Part shown: positions 1 to 7,915 of the stretch, piece after piece | Numbering within the stretch: position 1 is the stretch's first letter | Layout of the letters: the number at the start of each line of letters is the position of its first letter | Assembly: GCA_004010275.1 (NCBI GenBank) | Contig: RBWT01000070.1 | Coordinates: 1 to 38,768, forward strand | Direction of reading: 5' to 3' | Length of the DNA stretch: 38,768 nt | Origin: Streptomyces huasconensis | GTDB taxonomy: Bacteria > Actinomycetota > Actinomycetes > Streptomycetales > Streptomycetaceae | The notes under the pieces: model-generated | The model's input: only the letters and a program-made list of their open reading frames with translations | Database searches by the model: none | What the model was told of the DNA's origin: nothing | Translations under genes and position numbers: made by a program

Positions 1-290
1 GTGGGGGGAGTGGCGCGAGCGGGCGTGTGCCTGGCGCCCCGTGGGGGGACTGGTGGGGGGCGGGGAGTGTTCCTCGCCCCCCGTAGGGGACCAGTGGGGC
101 GGGCGACGCGGGGCTGGGCATGTGCCCCACCTGCGACGGGGGCCGGCTTGGGGCTCGGCGGCGGGGGGCGGACGCCCTGACCCGGGCCTCGGGCTCGACG
201 GTGAGGGTCACGCCGGACCGCCCTTCCGCGCCGCGGTTGGCGAGCACTGCCCACCCCGCAACCCCCGCGACGTGTCGCCGCCGCGGCTGT
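1..290. other. G-rich non-coding head of the window
   Basis: No open frame here has the codon bias or domain content of a real gene. The first 130 bases carry several runs of four to six G, including G6 runs at about 46-51 and 55-60, with an ACTGGT just after the first run and an inverted ACCAGT near 90. This could fold as a G-quadruplex or an imperfect stem, but that is only inference. The open frames crossing it run on through the repeat array and look accidental. Confidence 0.4.
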
Positions 291-581
291 GCGTCGTCGG
301 TGCGGCGCGGCTGCGGGCGGGCCCGGGCGCTCGTGTCACCGGTGCGGCGAGGCTGACCGGGCTGTGGGCGCCGCGCGTCATCAGTGCGGGGCCGCAGCCT
401 GGGAATGCGAAGGCCGCGTCACGGGCGCGGCGCCGACTACGGAGTTGCGGAGAGGCCGCACGTCGCTGGTGCGGTGCGGCTGCGCAGGTTGCGGGGCCGC
501 GTCACGGGCGCGGCGCGGCTTCGGACGGTGCAGGGGCCTCGCGTCACCGGTGCGGTGCGGCTCCAAGGGTTGCGGTATTCC
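291..581 (+). repeat. Seven tandem copies of a ~42-bp imperfect repeat
   Basis: Seven back-to-back units can be laid out at 291-332, 333-374, 375-415, 416-457, 458-498, 499-540 and 541-581, each 41 or 42 bp long. Most begin GCGTCAC or a one- or two-base variant, followed by a GGTGCGGYGCGGCT-like core and a GTTGCGGGGCC-like tail. Unit length varies by one base, so the reading frame is not kept and the repeat is unlikely to be protein-coding. No constant-repeat/variable-spacer pattern is present, so it is not CRISPR. Function unknown. Confidence 0.75.
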
Positions 582-587
582 CGTCAC

Positions 588-780
588 GTCCCGCAACCGC
601 CCGAAGCCCTGCCGCACCGATTACGCGCGGCCGCCACAACCTCCGCAGCCCCACGGCACCTGCGACGCGAGGCCCCGCAACGACCACAGCCCGCACTGGC
701 GATGACGAGGCCTCAGCAACCCTGCACCGGCGACGCGCCCCCCACTCGCCCCGCAACCGCACCGCACCGCGCCGCCCCCG
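588..780 (-). repeat. Inverted copies of the same ~42-bp repeat
   Basis: Read on the minus strand, the same unit reappears: 669 down to 628 is a full 42-bp copy, 627 down to about 588 is another, and more diverged or shortened copies follow from about 708 and 737. They share the GCGT..C.GGTGC start and the GGTTGCGGG-like tail of the plus-strand units. The array therefore changes orientation near 582-590 and forms a large imperfect palindrome of roughly 490 bp. The unit boundaries on this side are less certain than on the plus side. Confidence 0.6.
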
Positions 781-826
781 GAGGCGTACTCCCGCAGCTC
801 GTGCGGCGCGGCCGTTCGGCTGGTCG

Positions 827-1036
827 GTGAGCCAGCCGACCGGTGAGCCAGCCATCCGACCAGCCAGCCGACCGCTAAGCCAGTCAGCCGACCGACCAAC
901 CAGCCACCCGACCAGCCAGTCAACCGCTAAGCCAGCCGCCCGGTAAGCCAGCCGACCGACCAGCCGGGCAGCCGGTAAGCCAGCCGACCGGTGAGCCACC
1001 CAACCGACCGACCAGCCGACCAACCGGCTAAGGCCG
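827..1036. repeat. Degenerate tetranucleotide satellite (CCAG/CCGA-type)
   Basis: About 210 bp are built from four-base words CCAG, CCGA, CCAA, CCAC and TAAG in changing order, with the higher-order phrase TAAGCCAGCCGACCG recurring several times. On the minus strand an accidental frame reads as W/L/V/G/R-rich peptide, which is an effect of the repeat. It ends right at the stop codon of the desaturase, so it is that gene's 3' flank. It could act as a transcription end or be a slippage-generated spacer; neither is shown. Confidence 0.7.
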
Positions 1037-1037
1037 G

Positions 1038-2012
1038 TCAGGCCTTCCGCGCCGCCATTCGGGCCTTGCGGGCCGCCAGCCTCTCGTCGAACTTTGATGC
1101 CTCCGCGTCCAGGCCGCCCATGTAGAGGCCCAGCTCCTCCTGGGCCTGGAGGCCCTCGGGGCCGAGACCGTCGATCTCCAGGACCTTCAGGAAGCGCAGC
1201 ACGGGCTGGAGGACGTCGTCGTGGTGGATGCGCAGGTTGTAGACCTCGCCGATGGCCATCTGCGCGGCGGCCCGCTCGAAGCCCGGCATGCCGTGGCCCG
1301 GCATGCGGAAGTTGACCACCACGTCCCGCACGGCCTGCATCGTCAGGTCCGGCGCCAGCTCGAAGGCTGCCTTGAGCAGGTTCCGGTAGAAGACCATGTG
1401 GAGGTTCTCGTCGGTGGCGATGCGCGCCAGCATGCGGTCGCAGACCGGGTCGCCGGACTGGTGTCCGGTGTTGCGGTGCGAGATGCGGGTCGCCAGCTCC
1501 TGGAAGGCCACGTACGCGACCGAGTGCAGCATCGAGTGGCGGTTGTCCGACTCGAAGCCCTCGCTCATGTGGATCATCCGGAAGCGTTCCAGCTCGTCCG
1601 GGTCGACGGCGCGCGAGGCGAGGAGGTAGTCGCGCATCACGATGCCGTGGCGGCCCTCCTCGGCGGTCCAGCGGTGCACCCAGGTGCCCCAGGCGCCGTC
1701 GCGGCCGAAGAGGGAGGCGATCTCGTGGTGGTAACTGGGGAGGTTGTCCTCGGTGAGCAGGTTCACCACCAGGGCGATGCGCCCGATGTCGGTGACCGGG
1801 GACTGGCCCTTCTCCCACGCCTCGCCGTCCTCGAAGAGGCCGGGGAAGTTGCGCGCGTCCGAGAACGGGACGTACTCGTGGGGCATCCAGTCCTTCGCCA
1901 CCTTGAGGTGGCGGTTCAGTTCCTGCTCGACCACTTCCTCCAGCGCGTAGAGCAGCCGGGCGTCGGTCCAGCTGTCCGAGCTGCTGCCGAGGTGGGGAGA
2001 GGTGATCGTCAC
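1038..2012 (-). CDS. Acyl-ACP desaturase (ferritin-like diiron enzyme)
   Basis: A 324-residue protein of the stearoyl-ACP desaturase / DesA family, soluble enzymes that put a double bond into a saturated acyl chain using a di-iron centre, O2 and ferredoxin. The iron-ligand motifs are all visible: a Glu in TEDNLPSY near residue 88, EEGRH at 118-122, and a second-half DENLH. Length is normal for actinobacterial members. The start is GTG, with GGAG six bases before it; an overlapping ATG just upstream is out of frame and stops after four codons. The gene is monocistronic, and its upstream region holds two tandem palindromes that look like operators, so lipid-responsive control is likely. Substrate chain length cannot be read from sequence. 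Confidence 0.9.
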   Translation of the reverse strand: MTITSPHLGSSSDSWTDARLLYALEEVVEQELNRHLKVAKDWMPHEYVPFSDARNFPGLFEDGEAWEKGQSPVTDIGRIALVVNLLTEDNLPSYHHEIASLFGRDGAWGTWVHRWTAEEGRHGIVMRDYLLASRAVDPDELERFRMIHMSEGFESDNRHSMLHSVAYVAFQELATRISHRNTGHQSGDPVCDRMLARIATDENLHMVFYRNLLKAAFELAPDLTMQAVRDVVVNFRMPGHGMPGFERAAAQMAIGEVYNLRIHHDDVLQPVLRFLKVLEIDGLGPEGLQAQEELGLYMGGLDAEASKFDERLAARKARMAARKA

Positions 2013-2064
2013 GTGGGCTCCATACGGGGACGGGGGTGCTTACGGGCAGCGCGAGCGGTGCGCT

Positions 2065-2097
2065 ACCTACGGTCTCGTAGGTTACGTTGCCGTAGGT
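2065..2097 (-). promoter_or_regulatory. Two tandem palindromic operators before the desaturase
   Basis: A perfect inverted repeat, ACCTACG-GTCT-CGTAGGT, lies at 2065-2082. A second with the same layout, GTTACG-TTGC-CGTAGGT, lies at 2081-2097. Their TACG-N4-CGTA cores are spaced 15 bp apart. The geometry fits two dimers of a TetR-type repressor side by side. The regulator is not encoded in this window. The sites lie 53-85 bases upstream of the start codon, where promoter elements are expected. Confidence 0.65.
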
Positions 2098-2167
2098 TAA
2101 ACCCTCCGTAAAGGGCCTGCGAGACCGCACCCCGCCGGGTTCCCCGCCACGAAGGCCTCATCACTGG

Positions 2168-2968
2168 TCAGACGTACAGTTCACGGAGCCGGACTGAGAG
2201 GCACGTCACACATCCTTCGAGCTTCTCGAACTCGCTGATGTCCACCCGAACAGGGTCATAACCGAGATCGGCGAACAGCTCCGCGCTCTTCGGCGCGCTC
2301 GCCGCCGTCAGCAGCTTCCCGCCGCCGAGCAGGACCACGTGCGCGCCCGACTCCTCCGGTACGGGCAGGAAGCGCGGGAAGAGCGAGGGGCGCCCCATCG
2401 GCGGCTCCCGGCCGATCACGGTCCCATCGGGCATCGCCGTCACCGCGGACTTCAGATGCAGGGCCCGGGCGAAGGACCCGGTGAAGGGCCCGGTGAGAGG
2501 TACGGCCACCACGCGCGCCCCGAGCGGTTCGAAGGCGGCCCGCAGTTGCCGCACTCCCTCCGCGTCGGTCCGCCCGCCCCGGCCGACGTAGAGCGTGTCG
2601 CCGATTCTGAGGACGTCGCCGCCGTCCAGCGTGCCGGGCTCCCTGACCCGGTTCACCGAGCAGCCGAGCCGGGCCACGGCCTCCTCGACGCCCGCCGTCT
2701 CGCCCCGCCGCGGCTCGGCGCCCGGCCGGGCGATCAGCGCCACGTTCCGGAAGACGACCACCGCGTCCTCGACGAACACCGAGTCCGGGCAGTCGTCCGC
2801 CGGCTCCACCTCCACGGTCTCCCAGCCATGGGCGTCGAGCGCGCCCACGTACGCCTCCCACTGGCGCAGCGCGAGCCGCACATCGACCGGGGTGCGTGTC
2901 AGGTGCGTGACGAGGCCTTCGGCGAGGCGCGGGCCGGGGCGGCGGACCAGGGCCTTCTTGCTGGGCAC
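2168..2968 (-). CDS. Dimethylargininase (DDAH-like amidinotransferase-fold hydrolase)
   Basis: A 266-residue protein matching N(G),N(G)-dimethylarginine dimethylaminohydrolase, which cleaves methylated arginine to citrulline and methylamines. Family marks are TLDGGDVL (113-120), GRGGRTD (129-135), a His in ALHLKSA (H171) and a C-terminal CVTC whose Cys256 fits the catalytic cysteine. The His-to-Cys distance of 85 residues matches known bacterial enzymes. The frame opens 12 codons earlier at an ATG, but that segment contains the GAGGAG ribosome site itself, six bases before a GTG, so the GTG at 2968 is chosen. It follows the UvrA-like gene by 37 bases on the same strand and may be co-transcribed. 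A related arginine deiminase activity is less likely given the short length. Confidence 0.85.
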   Translation of the reverse strand: MPSKKALVRRPGPRLAEGLVTHLTRTPVDVRLALRQWEAYVGALDAHGWETVEVEPADDCPDSVFVEDAVVVFRNVALIARPGAEPRRGETAGVEEAVARLGCSVNRVREPGTLDGGDVLRIGDTLYVGRGGRTDAEGVRQLRAAFEPLGARVVAVPLTGPFTGSFARALHLKSAVTAMPDGTVIGREPPMGRPSLFPRFLPVPEESGAHVVLLGGGKLLTAASAPKSAELFADLGYDPVRVDISEFEKLEGCVTCLSVRLRELYV

Positions 2969-3005
2969 GGCAGGCTCCTCACGGGGGGCGGGGCAGTGCC
3001 GCACA

Positions 3006-5367
3006 TCATGCAGCGTGCGTCCGCCCCGTGCCCAGAGCGCCTCGGAGGTGCTCCGCGGTGAACGACCCTTCGGCCTCCACGAGTTGGGACGGGGTGCCCT
3101 CGAAGACGATCCGCCCGCCGTGCTTGCCGCCGTCGGGGCCGAGGTCGATGACCCAGTCCGCGTGCTTGACGACGTCGAGGTTGTGCTCGACGACGAGCAC
3201 CGTGTTCCCGGCGTCGACGAGCCGGTCGAGGAGCGCGAGCAGCCCGTCGACGTCCGCCAGGTGCAGGCCGGTGGTCGGTTCGTCCAGGACGTACGTGGTG
3301 CCGGTGCGGTGCAACTGCGTGGCCAGCTTGATGCGTTGGCGCTCGCCGCCGGACAGGGTGCTCAGCGACCGGCCGAGCGTCAGGTAGGTGAGGCCCACAT
3401 CCCGCAGGGCGCCCAGGCGCCTGCGTACCGCCGTGTCGTCGAAGCGCTCGAAGCGCTCGAAGAAGTCCAGCGCGCGCTCGGCGGTCATTTCCAGCACGTC
3501 GACGACGGACCGGCCGTCGACGGTCAGGCGCAGCACCTCGTCCTTGAAGCGCCGCCCCGCGCACGCCTCGCACGTCGTGGTCACCGGGTCCATGAACGCC
3601 AGGTCGCTGTAGATGATCCCGCGTCCCTGGCAACGCTCGCACGCCCCATGGGAGTTGAAGCTGAACAGGCTCGCCTCGGCGCCGGTCTCCCGCGCGAAGA
3701 GCTTGCGTACGGTGTCCATGATCCCGAGGTACGTCGCGGGGGTCGAGCGGCCCGAGATGCCGATGGACGACTGGTCGACGACCACGGCGTCCGGGTGCGC
3801 CGCGGTGAACGCCTTCGACACCAGCGTGCTCTTGCCCGACCCGGCGACGCCGGTGACCGCGGTGAGCACCCCGGCCGGCACCCGCACGCTGACGTTCTTG
3901 AGGTTGTGCAGATCGGCGTCCTTGATCCGGAGTTCGCCGGTCGCCCGGCGCGGGTTCTCCTTGACGCCCCGGACGCGGCGCAGGTGGCGGCCGGTGAGGG
4001 TGTCCGCCCGCCGCAGCTCGTCCGGGGTGCCCTCGAAGACGACCAGGCCGCCGCCGGAACCGGCCGCGGGGCCCATGTCGACGACGTGGTCGGCGATCGC
4101 GATCACGTCCGGGTCGTGCTCGACCACCAGGACGGTGTTGCCCTTGTCGCGCAGCCGCAGCAGCAGATCGCCGAGGCGCCCCACGTCGCGCGGGTGCAGG
4201 CCGACGCTCGGTTCGTCGAAGATGTACGTCATGCCGGTGAGGCTGGAGCCGAGGTGGCGCACCATCTTCAGCCGCTGCCCCTCGCCGCCGGAGAGCGTGG
4301 ACGTCTCGCGGTCCAGGCTGAGGTAGCCGAGGCCGATCGCCTCGATCCGCTCCAGCGCCGTCGACGCCCGCCGCGGCGAGCGGGCCCGCCGCGGGATCGT
4401 CGATGCGCCCCAACTCCTGGATGAGGTCGGTGACTTCCATCCTGGTGCAGTCGGCGATCCCCAGGCCGTTGATCCGGGTGGCGAGCGCCGCCGGATTGAG
4501 GCGGGCGCCCCGGCACGCCGGGCACGGGCCCTCGCGGAGGAAGGCCTGGGCGACGTCGCGGGTCTTCTGGGAGAGGGTGGAGAGGTCGCGTTTGAGATAG
4601 AGCCGCTCGAAGCGGTCCGCGAGGCCCTCGTAGTCGGTGTCGCGGGCGCCGCCGGTGTTGCGGATGGGCACCTTCTTGCCGCTCGGCTTCCCGCGGGAAT
4701 CGCGGCCGCCCCGCATCAGGAACTCCCGCTCGGCGTCGGTGAACTGACCGACCGGCTTGTGCGGGTCGAGGTCGGGCGTGTTGGTGTAGGTCTGGCCGTG
4801 CCAGGTCCCCACGGCGAACGGCGGGAAGAGGATCGCGCCGTCCGCCAGGGACCTGGTGGGGTCGAGGACGCGGTCGTAGTCGGGCCGCACGGTGCGGCCG
4901 AGGCCGTCGCACTGGGGACACATGCCCGACGGGTCGTTGAAGGAGTAAGCGGTCGCCGGGCCCGCGCTGGGCGTCCCGTACCGGGAGAAGAGCACCCTGA
5001 TCACGGAGTAGATGTCCGTCATCGTGCCCACGGTGGACCGGGAGTGGCCGCCGATCGGCTTCTGGTCGACGACGATCGCGGGCGAGAGATCCTCGATGGC
5101 GTCCGCGTGCGGCCGCTCGTACTTCGGCAGCCGGTTGCGCACGAACCAGGTGAAGGTCTCGTTCAGCTGGCGCTGGGACTCGACCGCGATCGTGTCGAAG
5201 ACGACCGACGACTTCCCGGAGCCCGAGACCCCGGTGAAGACCGTGAGGAGGCCTTTCGGGATGCGCAGATCCACCTCCCTGAGGTTGTTCTCCCGGGCTC
5301 CGGCGATGGTGATGTGCTGATGCGTGTCGTGTCGGATGTCTCGCTGCGTGCGCGTATCGGGCTCCAT
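3006..5367 (-). CDS. Short UvrA-like ABC ATPase (UvrA2/DrrC type), one frameshift
   Basis: Once one extra base is removed this is a 786-residue duplicated ABC ATPase of the UvrA family. Residues 46-54 are the first Walker A (GVSGSGKSS). Zinc-finger cysteine pairs occur as CPQC, CPAC, CERC and CEAC. Two signature motifs (LSGGEGQR, LSGGERQR) are visible. Canonical UvrA is about 950 residues; the shorter form fits UvrA2/DrrC proteins, which lack the UvrB-contact domain and are often linked to drug tolerance. The frame breaks in the CCC run at 4367-4369 (GGG on the coding strand), where a single surplus G separates two conserved blocks. The ATG at 5367 is preferred over an in-frame TTG at 5385 because TAGCTT sits seven bases before it. 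It lies 10 bases after the ABC-F stop. Role in repair versus detoxification is open. Confidence 0.85.
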
Positions 5368-5374
5368 ACGCGCG

Positions 5375-5380
5375 AAGCTA
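5375..5380 (-). promoter_or_regulatory. Probable -10 element for a leaderless uvrA-like mRNA
   Basis: TAGCTT on the minus strand ends seven bases before the ATG of the UvrA-like gene, with no Shine-Dalgarno sequence between. That is the spacing expected if transcription starts at the A of ATG. The first three bases are also the TAG stop codon of the ABC-F gene. No good -35 hexamer is visible at 16-19 bp. Confidence 0.45.
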
Positions 5381-7023
5381 GCCAAAATACCCGACAGCTT
5401 CTGTCTTCTTTTCCTGGGTGATCTCCTTCAGTTCCCCGTCCAGCAGCAGCCACCGCGTGATGCCGATGGACTCCAGGAACGGCAGGTCGTGACTGGCCAC
5501 GATCAGCGCGCCCTCGTACGACTCCAGGGCCGACGAGAGCTGCTTGACGCTCGCCATGTCGAGGTTGTTCGTCGGCTCGTCGAGCATGAGCAGCTGCGGC
5601 GCCGGCTCGGCGAGGAGCAGCGCCGCGAGCGCCGCCCGGAACCGCTCGCCGCCCGAGAGCGTCGCCGCCTGCTGATCGGCCTTGGCGCCCTTGAACAGGA
5701 AGCGCGCCAGGCGGGCCCGTACACGGTTGTTGGTCGCGTCCGGGGCGTACGCCGCCACGTTCTCGGCCACCGTAGGCGGTCGTCGTCGAGCACGTCCAGC
5801 CGCTGGGGCAGGAAGCGCAGCGGCACGTGGGCCAGCGCCTCGCCCGAGACCGGCTCCAGCTCCCCGGCGATGGTCCGCAGCAGAGTCGTCTTGCCCGCGC
5901 CGTTGCGCCCGGTCAGCGCGATCCGCTCGGGGCCGCGCAGCTCGAACCAGCCCTGCACACGGGCTCCGTAGCAGAGTTCGAGACCGCTGAGGGTGAGGAC
6001 GGTGCGGCCCGGGTGCACCAGGGTCTGCGGCAGGTCGACGCGGATCTCATCGTCGTCCCGCACCGCCTCCACGGCGTCGTCGAGGCGCTCCTTGGCCTCG
6101 GCGAGTTTCTCCTCGTGCATGATGCGGTGCTTGCCCGCGGATTCCTGGGCGGCCCGCTTGCGCGCGCCCATCACGACCTTCGGCTCGCGCTTCTGGTCCC
6201 ACATCTTCTGGCCGTACCGCTTGCGGCGGGCCAACTTGACGTGCGCGTCCGCCAGTTCGCGCTTCTGCTTGCGCAAGTCGGACTCCGCGACGCGCACCAT
6301 GCGCTCCGCGGCCTCCTGCTCGGCGGCGAGGGCCTCTTCGTACGCGCTGAAGTTGCCGCCGTACCACGTGACCTCGCCGTCGCGCAGATCGGCGATCTGG
6401 TCGACCAGGTCCAGGAGTTCGAGGTCGTGGCTGACCACGACGAGGACCCCGGACCAGGCCTCGACGGCCGCGTACAGCCGCCGACGGGCGTACAGGTCGA
6501 GGTTGTTGGTGGGTTCGTCGAGCAGCAGGACGTCCGGTCGGCGCAGGAGCAGCGCGGCCAGGCGCAGCAGCACCGACTCGCCGCCCGACACCTCGCCCGT
6601 GGTGCGGTCGAGACCGATGTGGCCGAGCCCGAGCTGGTCGAGGGTGGCGAGGGCGCGCTCCTCGACGTCCCAGTCGTCGCCGACGGCGGTGAAGTGCTCC
6701 TCGCGCACGTCGCCCGCCTCGATGGCGTGCAGCGCGGCGCGCGGCGCGGCGATGCCGAGGACCTCGTCGACGCACAGCCCGGTGTCGAGCGGGACGTTCT
6801 GCGGCAGGTAACCGACTTCACCGGCGACCTTGACCGCGCCGTCGGTGGGCGTCAGCTCACCCGCGATCAGCTTCAACAGGGTCGACTTTCCTGAGCCGTT
6901 GACGCCGATGAGTCCGGTGCGGCCGGGCCCGAAGGACATCTGGAGCCCGTCGAAGACGCCGGTGCCGTCCGGCCAGGCGAAGGTGAGGGAGGTGCAGGTG
7001 ATGGAGGTGGGGGAAGTAGACAT
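5378..7023 (-). CDS. ABC-F family ATPase (ribosome-protection type), one frameshift
   Basis: Restored, this is a 548-residue soluble protein with two ABC ATPase domains and no membrane segments. Domain 1 has Walker A at 40-48 (GVNGSGKST), a VSGGES signature and DEPTNNLD. A charged coiled-coil linker follows, rich in Glu, Arg and Lys. Domain 2 has GRNGAGKTT, LSGGERFR and a second DEPTNNLD. ABC-F proteins bind the ribosomal E site; many protect it from macrolides, lincosamides or pleuromutilins, others are housekeeping. The frame breaks near 5774: adding one base between ACG and CT restores DDDRLTVAENVA. The ATG at 7023 has GAGG seven bases before it. A strong promoter and a leader of about 230 bases precede it, typical of antibiotic-induced members. 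Drug specificity cannot be read from sequence. Confidence 0.88.
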
Positions 7024-7251
7024 ACGGGCCTCGCGTCTGCGTGGTGTGGAGCGCGGTCAGGGGCAACGCGTTCGAGACACCGCGGCGGTGGTGAGGCCTG
7101 GAGCGGAAAGCATGAAAAAAGGCCTGTGCCGGGGCGGGACGGCTCGTGAGCCGAGGTCGCACACGACGTGCACGGCAGCGAAGGCTGCGTGACGCGGTGT
7201 CTCAAGACCTCAGACGAGCAACGTCCTTCTCCTATCGGCGGCAACAGAACC
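7024..7251 (-). promoter_or_regulatory. Long 5' leader of the ABC-F gene, possible attenuator
   Basis: The predicted transcript carries about 228 bases before the ABC-F start. It contains a good ribosome site (AGGAGAAGG) followed by TTG CTC GTC TGA, a three-codon reading frame. A second candidate frame of 38 codons starts with GTG near 7172 and ends before the main gene. A hairpin GCAGC-CTTC-GCTGC is present, and a run of six U (A run at 7115-7120 on the plus strand) is flanked by two AGGCCT words at 7094-7099 and 7120-7125 that can pair. No classic stem directly before the U run was found, so attenuation is inferred from layout only. Confidence 0.4.
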
Positions 7252-7257
7252 GAGAAC

Positions 7258-7287
7258 ACCGTAGGAAGAGCCGCCCGGCCCTGTCAA
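7258..7287 (-). promoter_or_regulatory. Promoter of the ABC-F gene
   Basis: On the minus strand a perfect -35 TTGACA (7282-7287) and a -10 TACGGT (7258-7263) are separated by 18 bp, close to the vegetative sigma-factor consensus of Streptomyces. It begins four bases after the stop codon of the Lrp-type gene, so the ABC-F gene has its own promoter and does not depend on read-through. Confidence 0.75.
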
Positions 7288-7291
7288 CGAA

Positions 7292-7798
7292 TTATCCGGG
7301 TGCCGCCTTCCGGGCCGCCGTCGGGGAGAGGGGCTGGACCGGTCGTTCGAAGAAGGTCTCCAGGGCCACCGTCGCCTGGGTCCCGCTGACGCCCTCGATG
7401 GCGTACAGCCTGCGCAGCACGTCCTGGAGCTGTTCCGTCGTCGCGGCGCGCACCTTCACCAGGACCGAGGCACTGCCCGCGATGACGTGCGCTTCCTGGA
7501 TCTCCGGGATCGCCGCGAAGGCGTCGGCCGAATCCCCCATCCACGCGGTCGATTCCACCATCACGAAGGCCAGGACGCCCCGGCCGAGCGCCGCCGGGTC
7601 CACCTCGATGGTGGTGCGCCGGATCACGCCCCGTTCGCGGAGCTTGCGCACCCGTTCATGGGCGGCACCCGCCGAGAGGCCGACCTCCTTGCCGAGCGCC
7701 GCGTACGCGGTGGTCGCGTCGCGCTGGAGGGCCGCGATCAGCCTCCGGTCGACCTCGTCCATGCCGTGCACCCCGCCCATGCCGCTCACCGCCCCCAT
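7292..7798 (-). CDS. Lrp/AsnC family transcriptional regulator
   Basis: A protein of up to 168 residues with an N-terminal AsnC-type helix-turn-helix (DEVDRRLIAALQRDA, then a recognition helix in LSAGAAHERVRKL) and a C-terminal RAM ligand-binding domain (VKVRAATTEQLQDVL). Such proteins bind DNA as dimers or octamers and usually sense amino acids. The core begins at MDEVD (7762); ATGs at 7798 and 7780 add a Gly-Met-rich tail, and none has a convincing ribosome site. A duplicated stretch upstream, starting at a possible leaderless ATG at 7839, would extend the tail further if one base is missing near 7800. It is divergent from the SMP-30 gene, its best candidate target. The effector is unknown. 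Confidence 0.88.
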   Translation of the reverse strand: MGAVSGMGGVHGMDEVDRRLIAALQRDATTAYAALGKEVGLSAGAAHERVRKLRERGVIRRTTIEVDPAALGRGVLAFVMVESTAWMGDSADAFAAIPEIQEAHVIAGSASVLVKVRAATTEQLQDVLRRLYAIEGVSGTQATVALETFFERPVQPLSPTAARKAAPG

Positions 7799-7836
7799 GC
7801 CGTCGCGTCCCCCGCTCCCATGCCGTTCACCATCCC

Positions 7837-7851
7837 CATGGCAAAATCATA
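7837..7851 (-). promoter_or_regulatory. AT-rich promoter/operator of the Lrp-type gene
   Basis: TATGAT (7846-7851, minus strand) is a near-consensus -10 that ends six bases before an ATG at 7839. The surrounding 7841-7855 is the most AT-rich patch in this intergenic region, the sort of sequence Lrp proteins bind. The message may be leaderless. The ATG at 7839 opens a 17-codon frame that ends at 7786, across the start of the annotated regulator. Confidence 0.45.
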
Positions 7852-7915
7852 TAGCGTTCTGGCATAGTCCACTACGGCCATACACGGTTCGGTCTCAGCT
7901 CGCTTAGGGGTAATC

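Noticed and set aside
46..67. G-quadruplex in the G-rich head
   Set aside because: Runs of G are present, but a clean four-run motif needs splitting of a G6 run, and there is no gene context to give it meaning.
291..780. Repeat array considered as CRISPR
   Set aside because: Units are diverged, contiguous, without unique spacers, and switch orientation; no cas genes nearby.
41..946. A 301-codon open frame on the plus strand across the repeats
   Set aside because: It runs through the 42-bp array and the tetranucleotide satellite, its content is Arg/Ala/Gly-Pro noise with no domain, and unit lengths do not preserve frame.
544..2130. A 528-codon minus-strand frame
   Set aside because: It is the shadow of the desaturase gene in another frame joined to repeat-derived W/L/V/G sequence.
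7094..7125. Intrinsic terminator in the ABC-F leader
   Set aside because: The six-U run is real, but no stable stem ends directly before it; the two AGGCCT words place the U run in the loop instead.
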